DNA of 64,000 nt from Acidovorax temperans (GTDB lineage Bacteria; Pseudomonadota; Gammaproteobacteria; Burkholderiales; Burkholderiaceae_C), in NCBI RefSeq assembly GCF_006716905.1, contig NZ_VFPV01000002.1, positions 248,001 through 312,000 of the forward strand, read 5' to 3'. This document shows, piece by piece, positions 34,962-42,652 of the stretch. Below the pieces are notes generated by a model. That model saw only the letters and a list, made by a program, of their open reading frames with translations, ran no database searches and was not told where the DNA came from. The position numbers and the translations under genes were made by a program. Positions within the stretch are counted from its first letter, which is position 1. Each line of letters starts with the position of its first letter.

Positions 34962-35628
34962 TGCTAGCTACCAAAAGGAGGCCCCCCGGCTCTGCCGGGG
35001 AGGCAGTAGAAGTTTGACTTTTCAGGAGGTTGTCCACCGTAGAGACTTTCAATCGTGAGCCGCCAAGCAAACGAAAGGAAGAAACACGATGGACAAGTAT
35101 GAAAGTTTGAGTCACACGGCCTGGGATTGCAAATATCACGTGGTCTTCATCCCCAAGTGTCGAAGGCGAACGCTGTACAAGCAGCTACGCGAACACCTGG
35201 GTGAGGTATTCAGAAAGTTGGCCGCGCAAAAGGAATGCAGGGTTGAAGAGGGGCATCTGATGCCCGATCACGTGCACATGATGCTGTCGATCCCACCGAA
35301 GTACTCGGTGTCGCAGGTGGTGGGCTTTATCAAAGGCAAGAGCGCAATCCACCTTGCGCGGGTGTACGGAGAGCGAAAGCGCAACTTCGTGGGTCAGCAC
35401 TTCTGGGCGCGAGGGTACTTCGTCTCGACGGTGGGACGCGACGAAGCGGTGATACGGGAGTACATCCGAAACCAGGAGAAGGAAGACGAGAGGTTGGACC
35501 AACTCGGTCTATGGAGGTGAGTAGCCACCGATAGGTGGCCCCAAGAATGAGGGGCCGCGTTAGCGACCCCTTACAGCCGCTTTGAGCGGCTCACATCCCG
35601 AATGCCCCCGGCTTTGCCGGGGGATGGT
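34962..35628 (+). mobile_element. IS200/IS605-family element with tnpA only
   Basis: The unit splits the IS630 transposase gene without target duplication. Both ends have the expected subterminal hairpins: CCCCGGC-TCT-GCCGGGG at 34984-35000 and CCCCCGGC-TTT-GCCGGGGG at 35605-35623. Exact ends are inferred from the restored IS630 reading frame and could shift by a few bases. It carries tnpA but no tnpB, as in the IS200 group. Confidence 0.82.
35089..35520 (+). CDS. tnpA: IS200/IS605-family transposase TnpA (Y1 HUH)
   Basis: A 143-residue single-strand DNA transposase. The metal-binding HUH pair is in MPDHVHMMLSI and the catalytic tyrosine is in VIREYIRNQEKEDERLDQL. The start MDKYESLSHTAWDCKYHVVF is typical of the IS200 group. 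The frame is intact and the gene lies between the two subterminal hairpins, so the element may still be mobile. Confidence 0.92.
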   Translation: MDKYESLSHTAWDCKYHVVFIPKCRRRTLYKQLREHLGEVFRKLAAQKECRVEEGHLMPDHVHMMLSIPPKYSVSQVVGFIKGKSAIHLARVYGERKRNFVGQHFWARGYFVSTVGRDEAVIREYIRNQEKEDERLDQLGLWR

Positions 35629-36456
35629 TACCCAGGCCCGCACTGCCTGCGTCTTGTGCGTGCCGTAGTTGTCCATGATCAGGTGGATGTCTTGTTCGCC
35701 AGGCACCGCTGCATCGATGGCTTTGAGGAACTGCAGGAATTCCACACTGCGGTGACGGCGCTTGAGCTGTCCTATGACTTTGCCAGTGGCCACATCCAGC
35801 GCTGCAAACAGCGACGTTGTGCCATGGCGCTTGTAATCGTGCGTGCGCGTGCTGGGTTTGCCAAACGTCAGTGGTAACCCTGGTTGGGTGCGATCCAGAG
35901 CCTGGATCTGGCTCTTCTCGTCCACGCACAGCACCAAGGCGCGATCGGGTGGTGCCATATACAGCCCCACCACATCCCGTACCTTGTCCACGAAATGGGG
36001 ATCCGTCGATAGCTTGAAGGTTTCTTGCAGGTGCGGCTTCAGCCCAAAGGCATGCCAGATGCGCTGCACCGTCGCGGGCGATACGCCAGCGTGCCGACTC
36101 ATCTGGCGCACGCTCCAGTGCGTGGCGTTGTCAGGCTTGCTCTGGCGAACCTTGTCCACAATGAGCTGAACCTGCTCGTCGCCCACACTGCGCGGGCGGC
36201 CAGCGCGCGGGGCATCGGTCAAACCCGCCAGACGATACGCCCGGTAGCGCCGCCGCCACTTGGAGACAGTTTGCACCGTCGTGCCCAAGCGTTGGGCAAT
36301 CATGGTGCCTGACTCCCCATCTGCGCAGCCCAGCACGATTCGCATGCGCAGCTTCTCGTCCTCGGGCGCTTTGCGTACGCGCAGTCGCGCATGCAGCTCT
36401 GCGCGCTCGGCATCGGTGATCTGCAGCTTCGTGGCGGGGCGTCCAGGGTGGGCCAT
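35629..36456 (-). pseudogene. N-terminal part of IS630-family transposase
   Basis: Starts [18 protein letters not shown] with a helix-turn-helix ([21 protein letters not shown]) and then the DDE core: [13 protein letters not shown] (first Asp) and [19 protein letters not shown] (second Asp). The reading then runs into the IS200-type element and stops at 35560, adding about 20 foreign residues. The missing last part is at 34713-34961. Confidence 0.87.
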
Positions 36457-36624
36457 CAGCGTAGTCTCCTATAAGGAAGCTGATTCGACCAACACCGGTC
36501 AAAATAGTTCTATCTATTTTTGAGACACCACACTAGTGATGCACTCGATAAATGTCGTACGTCGAAATCGTCGTTTACAGACGTGCGGCGATTTCCATCA
36601 CTACTATTCGCTAGAAGAGCCTGA

Positions 36625-36675
36625 AATTGGCACCTGGCGCTTATTGGGTAAGCGCTGGCAGCTATCAAAATAGTA
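36625..36675 (-). repeat. dispersed palindromic repeat
   Basis: AATTGGCACCTGGCGCTT, N7, AAGCGCTGGCAGCTATCAAAA; directly adjoins the target duplication of the miniature element, whose right copy TGAAATTG overlaps its left end. Confidence 0.8.
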
Positions 36676-36684
36676 GCGTTTCAG

Positions 36685-37560
36685 TCAGGCGGAGGCGAGC
36701 TCTTTGGCCTCTTGGGCCGTTTGCGCTGTTTGCAGCACGGTGCCTGGTCGCGCCAGCAGCGGGTGCAGTTGCACCACCTGGCCCACCATGATGAGGGCAG
36801 GCGGCTGCACCTTCTCGGCCACGGCCAGGGCGGGCAGGGTGGCCAGGGTGGCTGTGAGGCAGCGTTCGGTGGGCAGGGTGGCGTTTTCCACCACGGCGGC
36901 GGGGGTGTCGGCAGGCAGGCCGTGGGCGATGAGCTGGCTGCAGATGGCGGGCAGGGCGCCCACGCCCATGTAGATCACCACGGTTTGGCGAGGGCGGGCC
37001 AGCAGTTCCCAGTCCAGCCCCACGGTGCGGTCTTCGCGCAGGTGGCCGGTGGCAAACACCAGGGTGCAGGCGTGGTCGCGGTGCGTGAGCGGAATGCCCA
37101 CCGACGCGCCCGCGCCTTGCGCCGCGGTGATGCCGGGCACCACGTCAAAGCCAATGCCGGCCTCGGCCAGGGCCTGCACTTCCTCGCCCCCTCGGCCAAA
37201 GATGTAACCGTCGCCCCCCTTGAGGCGCACCACGTTGCGGCCACTGCGCGCCAGGCGCACCATCAGCTCGATGATCTGCTCCTGCGGCAGGGTGTGACGG
37301 GATGATTCCTTGCCCACGTAGATGCGCTCGGCGCCGGGCGCAATGCAGTCCAGCACGGCAGGGCCGACCAGGTGGTCGTACAGCACCAGCGTGGCGGTCT
37401 GCAGCGCCCGGTAGGCCTTGCGGGTGAGCAGCTCCGGGTCGCCAGGGCCCGCGCCCACCAGCGTGACATGACCCACGGGGGAAACCACGGGCGCAGTGGG
37501 GCCTTCTCCTGCGGGCTGGTCTGCCGCTGCAGCGCCCGGGGCGGTGTTCTGGAAGCTCAT
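36685..37560 (-). CDS. cobA: uroporphyrinogen-III C-methyltransferase
   Basis: A 291-residue SAM uroporphyrinogen III methyltransferase, making precorrin-2 by methylation at C2 and C7. Motifs are VTLVGAGPGDPELLTRKAYRAL (about residues 32-53), VRLKGGDGYIFGRGGEE (about 112-128), VVPGITAAQGAGASVGIPLTHRD and YMGVGALPAICSQLI. No CysG synthase domain is fused. The first 28 residues are an extra Ala/Gly-rich stretch. It diverges from the heme d1 genes across an FNR-type palindrome, so it probably acts as the NirE of that pathway. In other organisms the same enzyme also feeds siroheme or cobalamin. Confidence 0.93.
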   Translation of the reverse strand: MSFQNTAPGAAAADQPAGEGPTAPVVSPVGHVTLVGAGPGDPELLTRKAYRALQTATLVLYDHLVGPAVLDCIAPGAERIYVGKESSRHTLPQEQIIELMVRLARSGRNVVRLKGGDGYIFGRGGEEVQALAEAGIGFDVVPGITAAQGAGASVGIPLTHRDHACTLVFATGHLREDRTVGLDWELLARPRQTVVIYMGVGALPAICSQLIAHGLPADTPAAVVENATLPTERCLTATLATLPALAVAEKVQPPALIMVGQVVQLHPLLARPGTVLQTAQTAQEAKELASA

Positions 37561-37617
37561 CGTGGATCTCGTTGTGTGGTGGGAACAGGCCCGATGTTTA
37601 AACGCAATGCCCGGCCC

Positions 37618-37639
37618 GACCTTGACTTAGTTCAAGGTC
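37618..37639. promoter_or_regulatory. FNR/Dnr-type palindrome between cobA and nirC
   Basis: GACCTTGA-N6-TCAAGGTC is a perfect 8-base-arm palindrome whose core TTGA-N6-TCAA matches the FNR/Dnr consensus (usual form TTGAT-N4-ATCAA). It is centred about 68 bases before cobA and 97 bases before nirC, so oxygen- or NO-responsive control of both directions is likely. Confidence 0.7.
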
Positions 37640-37725
37640 GGCGCTTCCAACACGCGAGAGGATGCGTCCATTGAAGGCGGTTGCCGCAACCTGTGTTGCG
37701 CGCCCCACGCTCCCACGGTGACGAC

Positions 37726-38142
37726 ATGACACACATCCCCCGCTTTTTCCGGCCCGGCCCGTGGCGCGCCGCGCTGCTGCGCTGCTGCCTGCTGGGGTGG
37801 GTGGGCTGGGCGGCCGCAGGCGCTGCCCTGGCGCAGCCTGCGCCAGCGCCCGTCCCTGTCCCCGCCCCCAGTGCAGAGCGCCAAAGCGCCCTGGTGCGCA
37901 TGGTGCGGCAAGACTGCGGCTCTTGCCACGGCATGCGGCTGACGGGGGGGCTGGGCCCCGCCATCACCCCCCAGGCGCTGGAGGGCAAACCCCTGCTGTC
38001 CATGGCCTCGACCATCTACGGCGGTCGCCCCGGCACCCCCATGCCGGGCTGGAGCGCCATGCTCACCCTCGAAGAAGCCCACTGGGTGGCCCAGCAGCTG
38101 GCCGAGGGCTTTCCTGAAGAATCCCGGAGACCTGCGCGATGA
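37726..38142 (+). CDS. nirC: c-type cytochrome, NirC-like
   Basis: A 138-residue exported monoheme cytochrome c. A hydrophobic signal ends near residue 36 (GAALAQ), then a proline/alanine-rich linker (about 37-50), and the heme motif CGSCH (Cys64, Cys67, His68) with a methionine ligand in GTPMPGW. It would sit in the periplasm and pass electrons, in other species to NirS or to heme d1 assembly. It is the first gene of the nir set, and its stop overlaps the nirF start (ATGA). The ATG at 37726 was taken because the signal begins there. NirC is the best match by position and size; other small cytochromes are possible. Confidence 0.8.
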   Translation: MTHIPRFFRPGPWRAALLRCCLLGWVGWAAAGAALAQPAPAPVPVPAPSAERQSALVRMVRQDCGSCHGMRLTGGLGPAITPQALEGKPLLSMASTIYGGRPGTPMPGWSAMLTLEEAHWVAQQLAEGFPEESRRPAR

Positions 38143-39374
38143 ACCCACCCGCCTTCCAGCCCCTGCAACGCCGTGGGCTGCTGACCCTGATGGCCTCGGC
38201 CCCCCTGTGGGCCAGTGGCTGCGCCGCCCTGGCCGATGGCCGCGCTGCGGAAGCATCACCAGCCGCCCTGCGTGGCACCGGCGACCTGGGCGTGGTCATC
38301 CAGCGTGCCCGGGGCGCCATCACGGTGGTCAACACCAGCGACCGCTCGCTGCTGGGCGAAATCACCGGGCTGGGCGATCTGTCGCACGCCTCGGTAGTGT
38401 TCTCGCGCGATGGCCGCTACGCCTACGTGTTTGGCCGCGATGGCGGCCTCACGCAGGTGGACTTGCTGCGCGAACGCATCGTGCACCGCGTGATGCAGGC
38501 CGGCAACTCGATTGGCGGGGCCGTGAGTGCCGACGGCACGCTGGTGGCCGCCCAGAACTACGTGCCCGGCGGCGTGAAGGTGTTTGACGCAAAAACCCTG
38601 GAGCTGCTGGCCGACCTGCCCGCCACTTATGGAAACGGGCAGCGCTCGCGCGTTGTCGGCCTGGTGGACCTGCCTCAGCGCCGCTTTGCCTACAGCCTGT
38701 TCGATGCCGATGCGATCTGCATTGCCGATTGCTCCGACCCCACCCGCCCCCGCGTGCACACCCTCGAAGGCATTGGCCGCCAGCCTTATGACGCGCTGGT
38801 CACGCCCGATGGCCGCCACTACATCGCCGGCCTGTTCGGTGAAGACGGCCTGGCCATGGTGGACCTGTGGGAGCCCCAGCCCAAGGTGCGGCGCATTCTG
38901 GCGGGCTATGGCCGAGGCCAGCAGCCTTTGCCGGTGTACAAAATGCCGCACCTGCGCGGCTGGGCCGTGGCCGGGCGCCACGCCTACCTGCCCGCCATTG
39001 GCCGCCATGAGGTGCTGGTGGTGGACACCACCACCTGGCAAGAGGTGGGCCGCATCCCCGTGGCGGGCCAGCCCGTGTTCGTGATGGCCCGGCCCGATGG
39101 CCGCCAGGTGTGGGTGAACTTTGCCGTGCCCGATTACGACCGGGTGCAGGTCATCGACACCCCCAGCCAGCGCGTGGTGGACACGCTGCGGCCCGGCAAG
39201 GCCGTGCTGCACATGGAATTCACACCCCGTGGCGATACGGTGTGGATCAGCTGCCGCGATGACCACCTGGTGCGCGTCATCGACACTGCCACGCGCCAGA
39301 CCCTGGCCACGCTGGCGGTGGACGCCCCCAGCGGCATCTTCTTTACCTCGCGTGCCCAGCGCATGGGGTTCTGA
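38139..39374 (+). CDS. nirF: heme d1 biosynthesis protein NirF
   Basis: A 411-residue periplasmic protein built as an eight-bladed propeller like the d1 domain of cytochrome cd1 nitrite reductase. A signal peptide ends with a lipobox-like SGCAA around residue 27, so it may be lipid-anchored. Conserved parts are GDLGVVIQRARGAITVVNTSDRSLLGEI, SFSRDGRYAYVFGRDGG-type blades, IGRQPYDALVTPDGRHYIAGLFGEDG, and LPVYKMPHLRGWAVAG. NirF is required for heme d1 synthesis after NirJ. It overlaps nirC by four bases and is followed by nirDL one base after its stop. Confidence 0.92.
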   Translation: MNPPAFQPLQRRGLLTLMASAPLWASGCAALADGRAAEASPAALRGTGDLGVVIQRARGAITVVNTSDRSLLGEITGLGDLSHASVVFSRDGRYAYVFGRDGGLTQVDLLRERIVHRVMQAGNSIGGAVSADGTLVAAQNYVPGGVKVFDAKTLELLADLPATYGNGQRSRVVGLVDLPQRRFAYSLFDADAICIADCSDPTRPRVHTLEGIGRQPYDALVTPDGRHYIAGLFGEDGLAMVDLWEPQPKVRRILAGYGRGQQPLPVYKMPHLRGWAVAGRHAYLPAIGRHEVLVVDTTTWQEVGRIPVAGQPVFVMARPDGRQVWVNFAVPDYDRVQVIDTPSQRVVDTLRPGKAVLHMEFTPRGDTVWISCRDDHLVRVIDTATRQTLATLAVDAPSGIFFTSRAQRMGF

Positions 39375-39375
39375 C

Positions 39376-40470
39376 ATGCAGGCCGTGCCCGACCCTGCTG
39401 CGCCTGCCCTGGGCAGCACCGGTTTCCAACCCAGCCCCGCGCAGCGCCTGTCGCTGCTCAACGCGTGGCAGCGCGGCTTTCCGCTGTGCGACGAGCCCTT
39501 TGCCGTGGTGGGCGCGGCGCTGGATTTATCTGCCGCGCAGGTGCTGCAGGCCTACCGCCAGCTGGCGCAAGAAGGCGCGCTCAGCCGCATTGGCGCGGTG
39601 TTTGCGCCGGGCAGCGGCGGTGCTTCCATCCTCTCAGCCATGGCGGTGCCGCCCGAGCGGCTCGAAGCCGTGGCCGCCGTGGTGTCGGCCCACCCGGGCG
39701 TTAACCACAACTACGAACGGGAGAATGCCTACAACCTGTGGTTCGTGGTCACCGGCCCCAGCGCCGCCCAGGTGGAATGCACCATCGCCAGCCTGGAGGC
39801 GGACACCGGCCTCACGGCGCTGCGCCTGCCCATGCTGCAGCCCTACCGGATCGACCTGGCGTTTGACCTCTCGTCCGAGCTGACCACCGGCCCGCAACAT
39901 GCCGCCCAGGTGGGCAGCTGCGCCCTGCAGCCCCCGCAGGTGGCGCCCCGCGCCCAGCTGGCCGATGCCGACTGGCCCTTGGCGGCCTTGGCCGAAGCCG
40001 GCCTGCCCCTGGTGGCCCAGCCCTATGCCCAGTGGGCGCAGGCCCTGGGCACCACCACCGCGCAGGTGCAGGCCACCTTGCAGCAGTGGTTGCACACCGG
40101 GGTACTCAGCCGCTTTGGCGTGGTGGTGCGCCACCACGAGCTGGGCTTTGCCGCCAATGCCATGACGGTGCTGGATGTGCCCGACGACGAAGTAGACGCC
40201 GCCGGCCGCGCCCTGGCCGCCCAGCCTGGCGTGACGCTGGCCTACCGCCGCGCCCGCGCGCCCGGCTGGCGCTACAACCTGTATTGCATGGTGCACGGCG
40301 CACACCGGCAGGCGGTGGAGCAGGTGGTGGCCAGCGCCCTGGAGCGCAGCGGCCTGGCCCACCAGCCCCACGCCGTGCTGTTTTCGCGCCGCCGTTTCAA
40401 GCAGACGGGCGGGCGCCGGTTTGCCGCCGCAGCCCCCATCGCGCAAGGAGTGGCCCATGCCCTGCCTTGA
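39376..40470 (+). CDS. fused NirD-NirL siroheme decarboxylase subunits
   Basis: A 364-residue protein made of two AsnC/Lrp-type units in one chain (residues about 20-165 and 185-350). Each has a winged-helix start (for example FPLCDEPFAVVGAALDLSAAQVLQAY) and the conserved substrate-site end (GVNHNYERENAYNLWFVV in the first; RRARAPGWRYNLYCMVHG in the second). In heme d1 synthesis the NirDL, NirG and NirH proteins decarboxylate siroheme to didecarboxysiroheme. Fusion of NirD and NirL is known in several denitrifiers. It overlaps nirG by 14 bases. The C-terminal 25 residues are an Ala-rich tail. Confidence 0.9.
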   Translation: MQAVPDPAAPALGSTGFQPSPAQRLSLLNAWQRGFPLCDEPFAVVGAALDLSAAQVLQAYRQLAQEGALSRIGAVFAPGSGGASILSAMAVPPERLEAVAAVVSAHPGVNHNYERENAYNLWFVVTGPSAAQVECTIASLEADTGLTALRLPMLQPYRIDLAFDLSSELTTGPQHAAQVGSCALQPPQVAPRAQLADADWPLAALAEAGLPLVAQPYAQWAQALGTTTAQVQATLQQWLHTGVLSRFGVVVRHHELGFAANAMTVLDVPDDEVDAAGRALAAQPGVTLAYRRARAPGWRYNLYCMVHGAHRQAVEQVVASALERSGLAHQPHAVLFSRRRFKQTGGRRFAAAAPIAQGVAHALP

Positions 40471-40963
40471 AGACCTGCGGCTCATGGCCTACCTGCACGG
40501 CGGCTTTCCGCTGGTGGACGAGCCCTACGCCGCCGTGGCCCAGGCGCTGGGCACCACCGAGCAGGACGTGCTGCAGCGGCTGCAGCGTTTGCTGGATGAC
40601 GGTTACCTCACCCGCTTTGGCCCGCTGTTCCAGATTGAACGCGCAGGCGGGCAATTTGTGCTGGCCGCGCTGTCAGCCCCCGAAGCGCAATTTGACGCCG
40701 TGACTGCACAGGTCAACGCCCTGCCCGAGGTGGCCCACAACTACCGGCGTGAACACGCGCTGAACATGTGGTTTGTGGTGGCCGCCGAATCGCCCGCGCA
40801 GGCCACCCAGGTGCTGCAGCGCATTGAAGACACCACGGGCCTGAAGGTGCACGCTTTTCCCAAGGAGCGCGAATACCGCGTGGAGCTGCGCCTGCCGCTG
40901 CTGCCCCCCGGCGAAACGCTGCCCCCACCGCTGGAGGTGCCCCATGGCGCTGGATGCGTTTGA
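40457..40963 (+). CDS. nirG: siroheme decarboxylase subunit NirG
   Basis: A 168-residue AsnC-type protein. The first part is the helix-turn-helix (HGGFPLVDEPYAAVAQALG, DVLQRLQRLLDDGYLTRFGPL) and the second carries the family's VAHNYRREHALNMWFVVAAE. It acts with NirD, NirL and NirH in removing the two acetate-derived carboxyls from siroheme (by analogy to AhbAB). The ATG at 40457 sits within the end of the nirDL gene; the stop overlaps the nirH start by 20 bases. No DNA-binding role is expected despite the fold. Confidence 0.9.
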   Translation: MPCLEDLRLMAYLHGGFPLVDEPYAAVAQALGTTEQDVLQRLQRLLDDGYLTRFGPLFQIERAGGQFVLAALSAPEAQFDAVTAQVNALPEVAHNYRREHALNMWFVVAAESPAQATQVLQRIEDTTGLKVHAFPKEREYRVELRLPLLPPGETLPPPLEVPHGAGCV

Positions 40964-41426
40964 CCGCGCGCTGATCGCCGCCACCCAGGCCGGCCTGCCC
41001 CTGGTGCCCCGCCCGTATGACGCCGTGGGCGCCACCCTGGGCGTGAGCGGCGAGCGCGTGCGCCAGCGGCTGGCCGAACTGCTGCACACCGGCCTGGTGC
41101 GCCGCATTGGCGCCGTGCCCCACCACTACAAACTGGGCTTTACTGCCAACGGCATGAGCGTGTGGGACGTGGACGATGCCGAAGTGGACGCCCTGGCCCG
41201 CCAGGTGGCCGAGCTGCCGGGGGTGAGCCACTGCTACCTGCGCCCGCGCAGCCTGCCGGTGTGGCCCTACAACCTGTTCGCCATGCTGCATGGGCGCAGC
41301 CGTGATGAAGTGGCCGAGCAGGCCGCCCAACTTGCCCAACTGCTGGGGCCGCACTGCCGCCAGCACGACATTCTGTATTCCAGTGCGGTGCTCAAAAAAA
41401 CAGGCCTGCGCCTGAAGGAAGACTGA
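40944..41426 (+). CDS. nirH: siroheme decarboxylase subunit NirH
   Basis: A 160-residue member of the same AsnC-like group. HTH-type start (FDRALIAATQAGLPLVPRPYDAVG), the conserved RIGAVPHHYKLGFTANGMSVWDV segment with the His pair and the end (YLRPRSLPVWPYNLFAMLHG) are all present, with KKTGLRLKED at the end. It completes the NirDLGH set. It overlaps nirG and is two bases before nirJ, so the four genes should be translated together. Cytoplasmic. Confidence 0.9.
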   Translation: MALDAFDRALIAATQAGLPLVPRPYDAVGATLGVSGERVRQRLAELLHTGLVRRIGAVPHHYKLGFTANGMSVWDVDDAEVDALARQVAELPGVSHCYLRPRSLPVWPYNLFAMLHGRSRDEVAEQAAQLAQLLGPHCRQHDILYSSAVLKKTGLRLKED

Positions 41427-41428
41427 CC

Positions 41429-42652
41429 ATGTTTCGCATCAGCCAATACATGCGCGAGCTGGCAAAAGCCGAAGCCACGGGCCAATACCCCGTGGTGCGC
41501 GACCGCAAGGCCACTGGCCCGGTCGTGATCTGGAACCTGATCCGCCGCTGCAACCTCACCTGCAAACATTGCTACGCCCTGTCGGCCGACCACGACTACG
41601 CGGGCGAGCTGGGCACGCAAGAGGTTTACACGGTGATGGACGACCTGCGCGCTTTCGGCGTGCCCGTGCTCATCCTCTCGGGCGGCGAGCCCTTGATGCG
41701 CGCCGATCTGTTCGACATTGCCGCCCGCGCGCAGGGCATGGGCTTTTACATCGGCCTGTCCACCAACGGCACGCTGATTGACGAGCCCATGGCCGACCGC
41801 GTGGCCGCTGCCGGTTTTGACTACGTGGGCATCAGCCTGGACGGCCTCAAGCCCACGCACGACAAATTCCGCCGGCTGGACGGTGCGTTTGACCGCAGCC
41901 TGGCCGCCGTGCGCTTCCTGGGCGCGCGGGGCGTGAAGGTGGGCCTGCGCTTCACCATGACGTCCATGAACGCGCACGACCTGCCCGCACTGCTGGCGCT
42001 GATGCGCGAAGAGGGCGCGCAGAAGTTCTACTTCTCGCACCTCAACTACGCCGGGCGCGGCAACATCCACCGGGGCAAGGACGCGCATTTCACCGCCACC
42101 CGCGAGGCGCTGGACCTGCTGTTCGAACGCGCCTGGCAAGCCGCACTGGACGGGCTGGACGAAGACTACGTGACCGGCAACAACGATGCCGACGGCGCCT
42201 ACCTGCTGCAGTGGGTGCAGCGGCGCCTGCCCCGCTGGCACGCCGATCTGCGCGCGCGCCTGCAGGCTTGGGGCGGCAACTCCAGCGGCGTCAATGTGGC
42301 CAACATCGACAACCTGGGCCATGTGCACCCCGACACCATGTGGTGGCACCACGACCTGGGCAGCGTGCGCGAGCGGCCGTTCTCGGCCATCTGGGCTGAC
42401 ACCAGCGACCCGCTCATGGCAGGCCTCAAGGCCCACCCCCGGCCGGTGGAAGGCCGCTGCGCGCAATGCCGCTACTTCAGCCTGTGCGGGGGCAACACCC
42501 GCGTGCGCGCCCAGCAGCTCACCGGCAACCCCTGGGCTTCTGACCCCGGCTGCTACCTGACGGACGAAGAAACCGGCACCGAGCACCTGGCCGTGGCCGA
42601 ACCTGCGGCCCCGCACCCCGTGCACTTCATGGAGGTGAGCCATGCGCAGTAA
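41429..42652 (+). CDS. nirJ: heme d1 biosynthesis radical SAM protein NirJ
   Basis: A 407-residue radical SAM enzyme. The [4Fe-4S] cysteines are Cys41, Cys45 and Cys48 (RRCNLTCKHCYAL). The GGEP motif is in LILSGGEPLMRADLF, and a C-terminal SPASM/Twitch-type cysteine region has CAQCRYFSLCGG. NirJ removes propionate side chains of didecarboxysiroheme in the path to heme d1. The stop lies in the start of nirN (11-base overlap). The signature NTRVRAQQLTGNPWASDPGCYL near the end is typical for NirJ. Confidence 0.93.
   Translation: MFRISQYMRELAKAEATGQYPVVRDRKATGPVVIWNLIRRCNLTCKHCYALSADHDYAGELGTQEVYTVMDDLRAFGVPVLILSGGEPLMRADLFDIAARAQGMGFYIGLSTNGTLIDEPMADRVAAAGFDYVGISLDGLKPTHDKFRRLDGAFDRSLAAVRFLGARGVKVGLRFTMTSMNAHDLPALLALMREEGAQKFYFSHLNYAGRGNIHRGKDAHFTATREALDLLFERAWQAALDGLDEDYVTGNNDADGAYLLQWVQRRLPRWHADLRARLQAWGGNSSGVNVANIDNLGHVHPDTMWWHHDLGSVRERPFSAIWADTSDPLMAGLKAHPRPVEGRCAQCRYFSLCGGNTRVRAQQLTGNPWASDPGCYLTDEETGTEHLAVAEPAAPHPVHFMEVSHAQ

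Larger units (their letters stand above)
34690..36533 (-). mobile_element. IS630-family insertion sequence, split by an IS200-type element
   Basis: Perfect 16-bp inverted repeats (GTGTGGTGTCTCAAAA at 34690-34705 and its complement at 36518-36533) with a TA on each side (34688-34689 and 36534-36535), as IS630-family elements make. It sits inside the miniature element. Its transposase gene is interrupted, so it can no longer move by itself. Confidence 0.88.
33845..36621. mobile_element. 106-bp miniature element (ISL3-like ends) with other ISs inserted
   Basis: After removing the nested insertions a 106-bp unit remains (33845-33855, 34681-34689 and 36536-36621). It has 26-bp terminal inverted repeats with two mismatches, beginning GGCTCTTCTAGCGAAT, and an 8-bp target duplication TGAAATTG at 33837-33844 and 36622-36629. 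It codes for nothing. The end sequence and duplication length resemble ISL3-family elements; that assignment is by memory and tentative. Confidence 0.75.

Noticed and set aside
35560..35628. The last 20 codons of the apparent IS630 transposase reading
   Set aside because: They are a read-through into the IS200-type element; the true C-terminus is at 34713-34961.
34962..35628. A guide-RNA (omega RNA/TnpB) unit with the IS200-type element
   Set aside because: No tnpB gene is present and the element is too short for one; only tnpA and end hairpins are seen.
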